Assembly (NCBI GenBank): GCA_002689905.1
Contig: NZIN01000041.1
Span: 1-8,549, forward strand
Direction: 5' to 3'
DNA from: Rickettsiales bacterium
Lineage (GTDB): Bacteria > Pseudomonadota > Alphaproteobacteria > TMED109
Length of the DNA stretch: 8,549 bases
Position numbers and translations under genes: made by a program. The notes beneath the pieces are model-generated. The model was given only the letters and a program-made list of their open reading frames with translations, was not told the DNA's origin and searched no databases. Shown piece after piece: positions 1-6,058 of this stretch; the stretch's first letter is position 1, and each line of letters starts with the position of its first letter.

Positions 1-218
1 ATATAAAGTTTTAATCCTAATTTCGAAAAATTATATATCTTATAGAGAGAGTAAAACCATATTAAAGCATAAAAAAGAATAAAATATACTTTTATATTCA
101 AATTTTCTATATTATATAGAATTATCTGGTGGGTAATAACTATTGAAGCAATAGTATTTAATATAATAAGTAATTTATAGAATTTTATATCTTTAGATAC
201 CATATCACAATATATAAA

Positions 219-1403
219 CTAACAAATCTCAAATAAACCTGCTGCGCCCTGTCCACCGCCAATACACATAGTAACTATTATATTTTTAGCTCTTCTTCTC
301 TTCCCTTCTATAAGTGCATGCCCCACTAACCTTGATCCAGTCATTCCATAAGGATGACCAATAGCTATAGAACCCCCATTTACGTTTAAAATTTCATTAG
401 GAATACCAAGTTTATCTCTACAATAAATCACCTGTACAGCAAAAGCTTCATTAAGTTCCCATAGATCTATATCATCCATTTTGAGATTATGTTTTTTAAG
501 TAATTTAGGGATAGCATAAATAGGACCAATACCCATTTCATCAGGCTCTAAACCAGAAACTGCCATACCTCTAAATATGCCTAAAGGCTCTAGGTTTAGT
601 TTTTCAGCTTTTTTTGCATTCATCACTAAACAAGCTGAAGCACCATCAGATAATTGGCTCGCATTTCCTGCCGTTATAAAGTAGTCATCCCCCATGACTG
701 GTTTAAGAGATTTTAACGCTTCTATATTAGTATCAGGTCTATTACCCTCATCTTTTTCTAGGTATACGCTTTCTTGTTTAATTTCACCTGTTTCTTTATC
801 TTTTACCAATTTTATTGTTTCAAGTGGAAATATTTCTTTATCAAGGTAACCTGAATTTTGTGCATTAGCCATTCTAATTTGACTTTGCAAACCATACTCA
901 TCTTGTTTATCTCTTGAGATATTGTAACGTTTGGAAACTACTTCTGCTGTTTGTATCATAGAATAATACAATTCTGGTTTATTTTTGTTTATCCAATCCT
1001 CTTTAGACATAAAGTTATTTTGATGTTCATTTTGAACCAGACTAATTGATTCTAATCCTCCAGCCATACAAACATCCAGTTCGTTAGACATTATTCTTTG
1101 AGCTGCCATACTTATAGCTTGCATACCAGAAGAACAAAATCTATTTATAGTAGCTCCTGCTGCAGTAACTGGTAGACCACCTCTAATAGCTATTTGGCGT
1201 GCAATATTACCTCCCGTTGCTCCTTCTGGCATGGCGCACCCCATTAAGCAATCCTCCACTATCGAAGGGTCTATACCAGATACTTTTAATACTTTTTCCA
1301 CTGCATGACCAGCTATCGTTGCTCCATGTGTATTGTTAAAGGCACCTTTATAAGCTCTACCTATTGGTGTTCTTGCTGTTGATACTATAACTGCTTCATT
1401 CAT
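219..1403 (-). CDS. fadA: Thiolase (acetyl-CoA C-acyltransferase), degradative type
   Basis: Cytoplasmic thiolase that cleaves 3-ketoacyl-CoA with CoA to give acetyl-CoA and a shortened acyl-CoA, the last step of beta-oxidation. The 394 residues match the usual family length. The nucleophilic cysteine is C90 in NRFCSSG; the NEAFA motif is at 318-322; GHPxGMTGSR carries H350; and the C-terminal CxGGGQG carries the second active-site cysteine, C380. The RPDTNIEALKSLKPV segment near 222-236 is typical of degradative rather than biosynthetic thiolases. The start at 1403 is supported by an AAGGA ribosome-binding site six bases upstream. It lies 13 bp downstream of the bifunctional hydratase/dehydrogenase stop codon, so the two are almost certainly co-transcribed and supply consecutive steps. 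The symbol is by function; fadI or a general acetyl-CoA acetyltransferase name would also fit. Substrate chain length cannot be read from the sequence. Confidence 0.93.
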   Translation of the reverse strand: MNEAVIVSTARTPIGRAYKGAFNNTHGATIAGHAVEKVLKVSGIDPSIVEDCLMGCAMPEGATGGNIARQIAIRGGLPVTAAGATINRFCSSGMQAISMAAQRIMSNELDVCMAGGLESISLVQNEHQNNFMSKEDWINKNKPELYYSMIQTAEVVSKRYNISRDKQDEYGLQSQIRMANAQNSGYLDKEIFPLETIKLVKDKETGEIKQESVYLEKDEGNRPDTNIEALKSLKPVMGDDYFITAGNASQLSDGASACLVMNAKKAEKLNLEPLGIFRGMAVSGLEPDEMGIGPIYAIPKLLKKHNLKMDDIDLWELNEAFAVQVIYCRDKLGIPNEILNVNGGSIAIGHPYGMTGSRLVGHALIEGKRRRAKNIIVTMCIGGGQGAAGLFEIC

Positions 1404-1416
1404 TGACTGTCCTTTC

Positions 1417-3510
1417 TTAATTAAACTTTTTTTTATTATTTACAAGGTTTTCTAAATAATTACTTTTTGGCCACATATCGCCATTCTCTTTTCTAAACTC
1501 TTCTATTTCTAGCAAAACTTTATCTAATCCATAGTCTTCGGCGTATTTCATAGGACCACCTCTCCAACTGGGATATCCATAACCATAAGCATAAGTTACA
1601 TCTATATCTGAAGCTCTTAATGCATAACCTTCTTCTAATATCATGCAACCGGTATTAACTAAAGCCCAGCTCAACCTATTTAAGATTTCTTCATCTTTTA
1701 TAACTCTTCTTGTAATCCCTTTTTCTTTTGCAACTTTTTCAAACATCATATCTATTTCAGGGTCAATTTGTTTTTTCCTTGTTTTTGGATCATAAATATA
1801 AAAACCTCTGTTAGTTTTTTGTCCATATCTTCCTATTTCACAAAGTTGATCTGCTACAGTAGCAGTATACCTTAAATTGTCATACTTTCCTTCTTGCTTA
1901 TGCCTTTTCCTTATTCTCCAACCAACATCATTACCAGCAAGATCATTTACTGCAAATGGACCCATAGCCCACCCAAATTCATAAATTACCCTGTCTATAT
2001 CTGCTACTTTAGCTCCTTCCTCAGCTAATGCATGAGCTTGTCTAACATATTCATGAAACATTCTATTGCCTATAAAACCATCACAGTTTCCAGCAAGAAC
2101 TGGTACTTTTTGAATAGTTTTTGCTAATTTCATTGTTGTTGCTATAGTCTCTTTACTAGTATTTTCTCCTCTTACAACTTCTAATAATTTCATAACATTA
2201 GCTGGACTAAAAAAGTGAGTGCCAATAACATAATCTGGCCTACTTGTAGAATTAGCTATTTGATCTATATCCAGTGTAGAAGTGTTAGTAGCTAAAATAC
2301 AGTTTTCTTTTGCAATTTTATCAATTCGCTCAAACATCTCTTTTTTAAGATTCATTTCTTCAAAGACTGCTTCAATAACTATATCAGCGTTAGAAATAGA
2401 ATCTAAACTAGTAGAGCTATTAATTAATGACATTCTTTGTTTGAATTGACCTTCAGTCAATCTGCCCTTTGAAACAGTATTCCTATAATTCTTTTCAATA
2501 ATGTTTATGCCTTTATCTAGAGAATCCTGACTATTTTCTATTACAGTAACAGGAATACCTGCGTTTGCAAAGTTCATGGCTATACCTCCTCCCATAGTTC
2601 CACATCCAATTACAGCAGCTGAGTTAATAGCAAGGATTTTTGTATCTTTTGAAATATCAGGTATTTTAAGGGCTTGTCTCTCAGAGAAAAACATATGTAT
2701 TAAAGACGAGCTTTCTTTAGAGTCATGACAGGTTTTAAAAAGTTCTCTTTCTTTTTGTAGTCCTTTATCAAAGTTTAGATTAATTGTTTCTTTTACTGCT
2801 TCTATTGCACAAATTGGAGATTTTCTTCCTCTATATTTTTTTTCTATCTTAGATTTAAATTCTTCAAAAATATGATTATTTACATTAGAAATTTTATCAT
2901 TTAGCTCCTTAACTATAGGATGCTTTTCTAAAGTCACTTTATTCTTAATAAAATTAATTGCGTTTGCTATAAGAGCATCTTCATATACTTCTTCGACAAT
3001 ACCTGCTCGCATAGCCTCATTAGCATTTATGGGTATACCAGAAGTAATCATTGTTAAAGCTTTTTCTATACCTGCCAAACGAGGTAGTCTTTGCGTGCCA
3101 CCAGCTCCTGGAATAATTCCAAGCTTAACTTCAGGCAATCCTAGTTTGGTAGATGAAAGAGCAACTCTATAATTACAGCCCATAGCTAATTCGAGACCTC
3201 CACCCAAGGGTGTGCCATGTAAAGCAGCAACTATAGGTTTTTTATTATGTTCAAATACTTTTATAACTTTGTTTAAGTCTGGTTGTTGCATAGGCTTACC
3301 GAATTCTGATATATCAGCTCCTGCAAAAAAAGTTTTACCGTTACCTATTAAAATTATGCCTTTAACACGATCATCATTAGATAGTGTTTCTAAACTGTTT
3401 ATTAAGCCAGACCTTACAGAGTGTGACAGAGCATTTACAGGAGGGTTCATACCCTTTATAATTCCTATACTATCAATTATTTCGTATTCTACAGCATTAT
3501 TATTACTCAT
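1417..3510 (-). CDS. fadB: Bifunctional enoyl-CoA hydratase / 3-hydroxyacyl-CoA dehydrogenase
   Basis: Two consecutive beta-oxidation activities in one 697-residue chain, close to the usual 700-730. The N-terminal crotonase domain (about 1-190) has the oxyanion-hole segments FFAGADI (61-67) and GGGLE, with the two catalytic glutamates at E107 and E127, 20 residues apart as in classical hydratases. The NAD-binding Rossmann domain starts near 293, with GxGxxG as G302-C-G304-T-M-G307. NTSTL (409-413) and the H432/E444 catalytic pair, 12 apart as expected, follow. The C-terminal dehydrogenase domain is duplicated, with GRYGQKTNRGFY near 560-571 and GYGYPSWRGGPM at 643-654. The start has a strong AGGAG five bases upstream, and that site overlaps the stop of the preceding 89-residue gene. 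The architecture (hydratase then dehydrogenase) resembles FadB/FadJ and peroxisomal MFE1. Whether it forms a complex with the adjacent thiolase is inferred from the operon only. Confidence 0.95.
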   Translation of the reverse strand: MSNNNAVEYEIIDSIGIIKGMNPPVNALSHSVRSGLINSLETLSNDDRVKGIILIGNGKTFFAGADISEFGKPMQQPDLNKVIKVFEHNKKPIVAALHGTPLGGGLELAMGCNYRVALSSTKLGLPEVKLGIIPGAGGTQRLPRLAGIEKALTMITSGIPINANEAMRAGIVEEVYEDALIANAINFIKNKVTLEKHPIVKELNDKISNVNNHIFEEFKSKIEKKYRGRKSPICAIEAVKETINLNFDKGLQKERELFKTCHDSKESSSLIHMFFSERQALKIPDISKDTKILAINSAAVIGCGTMGGGIAMNFANAGIPVTVIENSQDSLDKGINIIEKNYRNTVSKGRLTEGQFKQRMSLINSSTSLDSISNADIVIEAVFEEMNLKKEMFERIDKIAKENCILATNTSTLDIDQIANSTSRPDYVIGTHFFSPANVMKLLEVVRGENTSKETIATTMKLAKTIQKVPVLAGNCDGFIGNRMFHEYVRQAHALAEEGAKVADIDRVIYEFGWAMGPFAVNDLAGNDVGWRIRKRHKQEGKYDNLRYTATVADQLCEIGRYGQKTNRGFYIYDPKTRKKQIDPEIDMMFEKVAKEKGITRRVIKDEEILNRLSWALVNTGCMILEEGYALRASDIDVTYAYGYGYPSWRGGPMKYAEDYGLDKVLLEIEEFRKENGDMWPKSNYLENLVNNKKKFN

Positions 3511-3518
3511 AAGTTCTC

Positions 3519-3788
3519 CTAAAAAGTTTTATATTTTCCCGATATCGAGTCAGTTATTCTTCCTATTTTCATTTCAAAATTATTATTATTATTAAATTTT
3601 GATGTATTAATAAAATAATCTAGTGGTTCTTTTTTAAAAAGTTCATTAAACCAACTTTCTACTTTTGTAAAATTGTATAAATTATTTTTTTCAGATTCCT
3701 TTTCTAATACAGTATAAGATGAGCGGATCACATCTGTATTATTTTGTGGATTTAAAATTTTTACTTGAAAATTAATTATATATCTCAT
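3519..3788 (-). CDS. Unrecognised 89-residue protein, first gene of the beta-oxidation operon
   Basis: I do not recognise a family. It is a soluble-looking 89-residue protein with no signal peptide or membrane segment. It is rich in Asn, Lys and aromatic residues, and a run of five asparagines (66-70) is encoded by five AAT codons. The hydrophobic/polar alternation in the first ten residues (RYIINFQVKI) suggests an opening beta-strand. Its stop codon (3519-3521) falls inside the ribosome-binding site of the hydratase/dehydrogenase gene. That makes translational coupling likely and argues that the frame is real. The start at 3788 has only a weak purine-rich stretch ahead of it. A role linked to fatty-acid oxidation is guilt by position only. 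Confidence 0.6.
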   Translation of the reverse strand: MRYIINFQVKILNPQNNTDVIRSSYTVLEKESEKNNLYNFTKVESWFNELFKKEPLDYFINTSKFNNNNNFEMKIGRITDSISGKYKTF

Positions 3789-3801
3789 TTTACTACTTTT
3801 A

Positions 3802-3828
3802 AGTTTATCAGAATTGTTGTAATTTCAA
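3802..3828 (-). promoter_or_regulatory. Candidate sigma-70-like promoter for the beta-oxidation operon
   Basis: In the 43-bp gap between two divergent genes, the minus strand reads TTGAAA (3828-3823), a 15-bp spacer, then TAAACT (3807-3802) preceded by TGA, an extended -10 arrangement. Transcription would start a few bases before the 89-residue gene. The spacer is shorter than ideal and the -10 matches only four of six bases, so this is a weak call. Confidence 0.3.
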
Positions 3829-3831
3829 AAC

Positions 3832-4107
3832 ATGAAAAATTTTTTTAGCTTTCTGCTTCTCATTTTAGTAATTATAACAGCAATAATTTTCATGGTTTTA
3901 TACTTTAATAAAAAAGAAGAAATAAATACATTTAGCTCTTATTACAATACAGAAGGAGCTTTTGCAGGTTTTATTCAAAAAAAAAATAAATTATTTAGAG
4001 CATGCGAATTTTCAACTAATGGAGCAATATTAAGCTGTTCAAAATGGTTTGATGATGATTTATTAAAGCAAGGACAAAATGAAGGTATTGACGAGGAAAA
4101 CATTTAA
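3832..4107 (+). CDS. Small single-pass membrane protein, unknown function
   Basis: A 91-residue protein with one strongly hydrophobic segment at about 4-25 (FFSFLLLILVIITAIIFMVL) preceded by a single lysine and followed by NKKEE. It could be an uncleaved N-terminal anchor, or less likely a signal peptide. The remaining 65 residues are hydrophilic, with two cysteines 12 apart (CEFSTNGAILSC) followed by an acidic tail. There is no ribosome-binding site before the ATG. It is divergent from the 89-residue gene, and its stop codon overlaps the stop of the convergent DJ-1/PfpI gene by 2 bp. I recognise no family. The membrane segment, and no better frame on either strand, favour a real gene. Confidence 0.55.
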   Translation: MKNFFSFLLLILVIITAIIFMVLYFNKKEEINTFSSYYNTEGAFAGFIQKKNKLFRACEFSTNGAILSCSKWFDDDLLKQGQNEGIDEENI

Positions 4108-4709
4108 TAAGGATAGTCAATATATTTAGCGGTATTTTGAGCTATTTTTTTCCCCATTATTTTTTCAACAATATGAAGTGACATATTAATGCCAGTAGAT
4201 ACTCCAGCCGATGTGTAGTATGTGTCAAATACGTAATTTGTATTCTTAAGTACTGTAGTACTTGGGCTTATCTCTTTCAACAATTTTAAAGCTCCCCAAT
4301 GAGTGGTGGCTTTTTTGTTATGAAGCATACCAGCTTTTGCTAAAAGAAGAGCCCCAGTACAAATAGAAGCAACTATATCTGTGTTTCTATAACTATTTAG
4401 CCAAATCAAAAACTTTGCATTCTTTAATAAGGCCCTAGTCCCAATTCCACCTGGAATAATTAATATATCTAAAGGGGGACATTCTTTGATTGTAAATTTA
4501 CTCTTAAAACAGAGCCCTCCAGAGGCTACTATAGTCTTTTTTCTCTCTGAGAAAGTAAACACGTTAAAAGGACAAGCAAGGTCAGTGATAGGAACTAAGC
4601 TTTTATTAGTAGATCTTGTACTAGAAAAAACCTCATAAGGGCCAGTAAAATCTAAAACCTCAACATTGTCAAAAATAAAAATCCCTACATTTTTTTTTTT
4701 ATTTTTCAT
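4104..4709 (-). CDS. DJ-1/PfpI-family protein, isonitrile-hydratase-like branch
   Basis: A 201-residue cytoplasmic protein of the class I glutamine-amidotransferase-like fold. The opening strand and LDFTGPYEVF (19-28) carry the conserved acidic residue. ILIIPGG (82-88) and the nucleophile elbow SICTGALLLAKAGML (115-129), with catalytic cysteine C117, follow. Then comes ATTHW (134-138), and the C-terminal YTSAGVSTGINMSLHIVE matches the branch containing isonitrile hydratase and the amidase-like N-terminal domains of GATase-type AraC regulators. There is no AraC DNA-binding domain here, so it is a stand-alone enzyme-like member. The substrate cannot be told; members include hydratases, glyoxalase-like enzymes and proteins of unknown activity. 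The ATG at 4709 has no Shine-Dalgarno. Codons 3-7 lie in an uninterrupted A11 tract that could slip. It is not tightly coupled to a neighbour on its own strand. Confidence 0.9.
   Translation of the reverse strand: MKNKKKNVGIFIFDNVEVLDFTGPYEVFSSTRSTNKSLVPITDLACPFNVFTFSERKKTIVASGGLCFKSKFTIKECPPLDILIIPGGIGTRALLKNAKFLIWLNSYRNTDIVASICTGALLLAKAGMLHNKKATTHWGALKLLKEISPSTTVLKNTNYVFDTYYTSAGVSTGINMSLHIVEKIMGKKIAQNTAKYIDYPY
4690..4700. repeat. A/T homopolymer of 11 at the start of the DJ-1/PfpI gene
   Basis: Eleven consecutive T on the plus strand, read as A11 within the first codons of the minus-strand DJ-1/PfpI gene (the lysine-rich MKNKKKN start). Tracts of this length are prone to replication or transcription slippage, and to sequencing error. 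The frame is intact as given. Confidence 0.6.
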
Positions 4710-4787
4710 AATTAATTTATTATTATTTTTAAATTCTAAGCTGATATTATTAAGGATAAAAGAAAAAAATATGATTTAAACCAGTTC

Positions 4788-4793
4788 ATTATA
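4788..4793 (-). promoter_or_regulatory. Possible -10 element upstream of the DJ-1/PfpI gene
   Basis: A perfect TATAAT on the minus strand in the 125-bp gap upstream of the DJ-1/PfpI gene would give a leader of about 70 bases. No convincing -35 hexamer lies 16-18 bp upstream, and TATAAT is common by chance in DNA this rich in A+T. Confidence 0.25.
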
Positions 4794-4834
4794 TTGAGAA
4801 AATAACAGTATAGAATATCATAGTTATAAGGTGC

Positions 4835-5128
4835 TTATTTTTTATGAACTTCAGTTAAATTTTCTAAATTTACTATCCTATGTGTTTTTAAAACTTTTTC
4901 TTTGACTTTTTCATCTATAAACTTAACAGGAGGATTTAAGTTATTAAGAGGTATTGATAATGCATATTCTTTCCATTTCTTATGTACATTACTGTCATCA
5001 ATACTCGATCCAATTTTTAAGTTATTAATATCTATGTCACTTTTGAATGATTTAGTAATTATTTTTTTTTTTTCTATCTCATATGAAAATGATATAGTAA
5101 AAAATACTTTGTAGTTTTTGTTCAACAT
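4835..5128 (-). CDS. Unrecognised 97-residue lysine-rich protein
   Basis: I do not recognise a family. The protein is 97 residues long, without a membrane segment or signal peptide. It starts with alternating aromatic and hydrophobic residues (YKVFFTISFSYEI), suggesting a beta-hairpin. The lower half, around FIDEKVKEKVLKTHRIVNLENL, looks helical and charged. No Shine-Dalgarno precedes the ATG at 5128. A candidate promoter lies about 42 bp upstream, with a perfect palindrome over its -35 region. It sits alone between the tRNA-Arg gene and the DJ-1/PfpI gene, on the same strand as both. A 70-codon open frame runs antisense inside it. I prefer the minus frame because of its charged, protein-like composition and the promoter. 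Confidence 0.6.
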   Translation of the reverse strand: MLNKNYKVFFTISFSYEIEKKKIITKSFKSDIDINNLKIGSSIDDSNVHKKWKEYALSIPLNNLNPPVKFIDEKVKEKVLKTHRIVNLENLTEVHKK

Positions 5129-5169
5129 ATAAATTTGTAAATATCTAATATTTTGTATTTGTTAATTAA

Positions 5170-5197
5170 ATTATAAGCTAAACTATTTGTAGTACAA
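5170..5197 (-). promoter_or_regulatory. Candidate promoter for the 97-residue gene
   Basis: The minus strand has TTGTAC (5197-5192), a 16-bp spacer and a perfect TATAAT (5175-5170), 41 bp before the start codon. The -10 is consensus; the -35 keeps the TTG core only. Confidence 0.4.
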
Positions 5198-5200
5198 ATA
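5184..5200. repeat. Perfect 17-bp palindrome over the promoter (operator-like)
   Basis: TATTTGTA-G-TACAAATA: two perfect 8-base arms around one central base. It overlaps the -35 element and spacer of the candidate promoter for the 97-residue gene, the usual place for a repressor operator. Palindromes of this size can arise by chance in A+T-rich DNA, so an operator role is inference. Confidence 0.4.
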
Positions 5201-5322
5201 ATTTTCTATATTTTATTTCTTAGTAATTAGTTGCTAGTAGTGATTTTTCCTATAAATAGTTATTTAAAATAATAATTTTTATTAACTTTATTTAAACATT
5301 CTTTTCAAAATTTTTTATTTTT

Positions 5323-5398
5323 TGGCCCCCTTATTAGGACTCGAACCTAAAATTAACCCTTAGGAGGGGTTTGTGATATCCAGTTTCACCATAAGGGG
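5323..5398 (-). tRNA. tRNA-Arg (anticodon CCU)
   Basis: A complete 76-nt cloverleaf that decodes AGG. The acceptor stem CCCCTTA pairs fully with TAAGGGG. The D stem is GTGA/TCAC with an AACTGGATA loop. The anticodon stem AACCC/GGGTT encloses the loop CTCCTAA, giving anticodon CCT at 5364-5362 with the expected T33. The variable region is 4 nt. The T arm is TTAGG/CCTAA around TTCGAGT. The discriminator is G, followed by an encoded CCA (5325-5323). All stems are Watson-Crick, so it is very probably functional. The 3' end faces the 97-residue gene. I see no good promoter or terminator for it. No second copy of its 3' end occurs in the window. Confidence 0.97.
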
Positions 5399-5494
5399 AG
5401 GATGCATTCTATAACAAAGGTTAGTATGAGTAAATTATATTACTTATTATTTAAATTATTATTAGTTGGACAAAATTTTATATACTTGAAATAA

Positions 5495-5503
5495 TGATAT
5501 AAT
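5495..5503 (+). promoter_or_regulatory. Extended -10 promoter of the cysC-sat-pyk operon
   Basis: TGATATAAT is a perfect extended -10 (TGn plus TATAAT). Initiation would fall near 5510, leaving a leader of about 26 bases before the cysC start. No good -35 is at the right distance; TTGGAC at 5466-5471 is 26 bp away. An extended -10 can act without a -35. Confidence 0.5.
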
Positions 5504-5510
5504 AGATTGT

Positions 5511-5533
5511 TAATTAAATAAATATTTTAATTA
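5511..5533 (+). repeat. A+T-only inverted repeat in the cysC leader
   Basis: TAATTAAA (5511-5518) and TTTAATTA (5526-5533) are perfect 8-base complements around a 7-base loop, ending two bases before the cysC ATG, where a ribosome-binding site would sit. It is all A/T and so marginally stable, and may be chance. Confidence 0.3.
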
Positions 5534-5535
5534 TT

Positions 5536-6048
5536 ATGGTAATATGGTTAACAGGAATTTCTGGATCAGGTAAAACTACGATTGCTTCAGGCATATTAAA
5601 AAAATATAAAAAAAATATACCCAATATGATAAACATTGATGGTGATATAGTAAGAGAGTTTTTTGAAGTGACTTTAGATTATGATGTTAATTCTCGCATA
5701 AAACAAATAAAAAGAATTCAAAAAATTTGTAAGTTTTTAGAAGCCCAAGAATTAATATTAGTGGTATCAGCTTTATACAGTAATTCTAAACTAATGAACT
5801 GGAACAGGAAAAACTTCAATAAGTACTATGAAATATATTTAGAGGTTTCTCTAGAAACAGTCAAAAAAAGAGACCCAAAAAAAATTTATAAAAGGTTTTA
5901 TGATGGAGAAGAGCGAGACGTTGTGGGTTTAGATATACCATGGCAAGCTCCTAAAAATTATGATTTAAAAATTAACATGGATAGTAACATTTCTGAAAAC
6001 GAGGTTATTGAAAATATTACCTCACAGATAGACATTTTTAAAGTTTAG
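5536..6048 (+). CDS. cysC: Adenylylsulfate (APS) kinase-like protein
   Basis: A P-loop kinase expected to phosphorylate APS with ATP, giving PAPS. At 170 residues it is slightly shorter than the usual 175-200. Walker A is GISGSGKT (7-14), and DGD at 35-37 fits the family's LDGD motif. The lid-like stretch RDPKKIYKRFYDGEERDVVGLDIPWQAP (112-139) aligns well with the family pattern RDPKGLYKKA..GEI...G.D.PYEAP. Two APS-site motifs deviate: DRxENIRR is SRIKQIKRI (53-61), and FISPYR is replaced by ALYSNSK, followed by NWNRKNF (88-94). From memory, a WNR-containing form of this region occurs in CysC-like kinases of capsule and LPS loci. The start is fixed by an in-frame stop at 5515; there is no Shine-Dalgarno. 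It leads an operon with sat 10 bp downstream. The fold is certain; the exact substrate is less so. Confidence 0.85.
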   Translation: MVIWLTGISGSGKTTIASGILKKYKKNIPNMINIDGDIVREFFEVTLDYDVNSRIKQIKRIQKICKFLEAQELILVVSALYSNSKLMNWNRKNFNKYYEIYLEVSLETVKKRDPKKIYKRFYDGEERDVVGLDIPWQAPKNYDLKINMDSNISENEVIENITSQIDIFKV

Positions 6049-6058
6049 TTAAGATAAA

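Noticed and set aside
139..155. ACTATTG-AAG-CAATAGT inverted repeat downstream of the thiolase, as a transcription terminator.
   Set aside because: The stem has only two G-C pairs and no T run follows on the minus strand, the direction of thiolase transcription.
3212..3595. A 127-codon plus-strand open frame.
   Set aside because: It runs antisense through the start of the well-supported hydratase/dehydrogenase gene and the 89-residue gene, with no motif or ribosome-binding site.
4902..5114. A 70-codon plus-strand frame with hydrophobic stretches.
   Set aside because: It is antisense to the 97-residue gene, which has the better composition and a promoter; the hydrophobicity comes from reading A-rich codons backwards.
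5266..5284. TAATAA-TTT-TTATTA followed by T's on the minus strand, as terminator of the tRNA gene.
   Set aside because: The stem is six A/T pairs only and too weak; such motifs are expected by chance in this spacer.
5323..5345. Duplicate of the tRNA 3' end marking an integrated element.
   Set aside because: I could find no second copy of this sequence by reading the window, and there is no integrase gene.
5466..5503. TTGGAC as -35 partner of the TATAAT at 5498.
   Set aside because: The spacer is 26 bp, far outside the 16-18 bp range.
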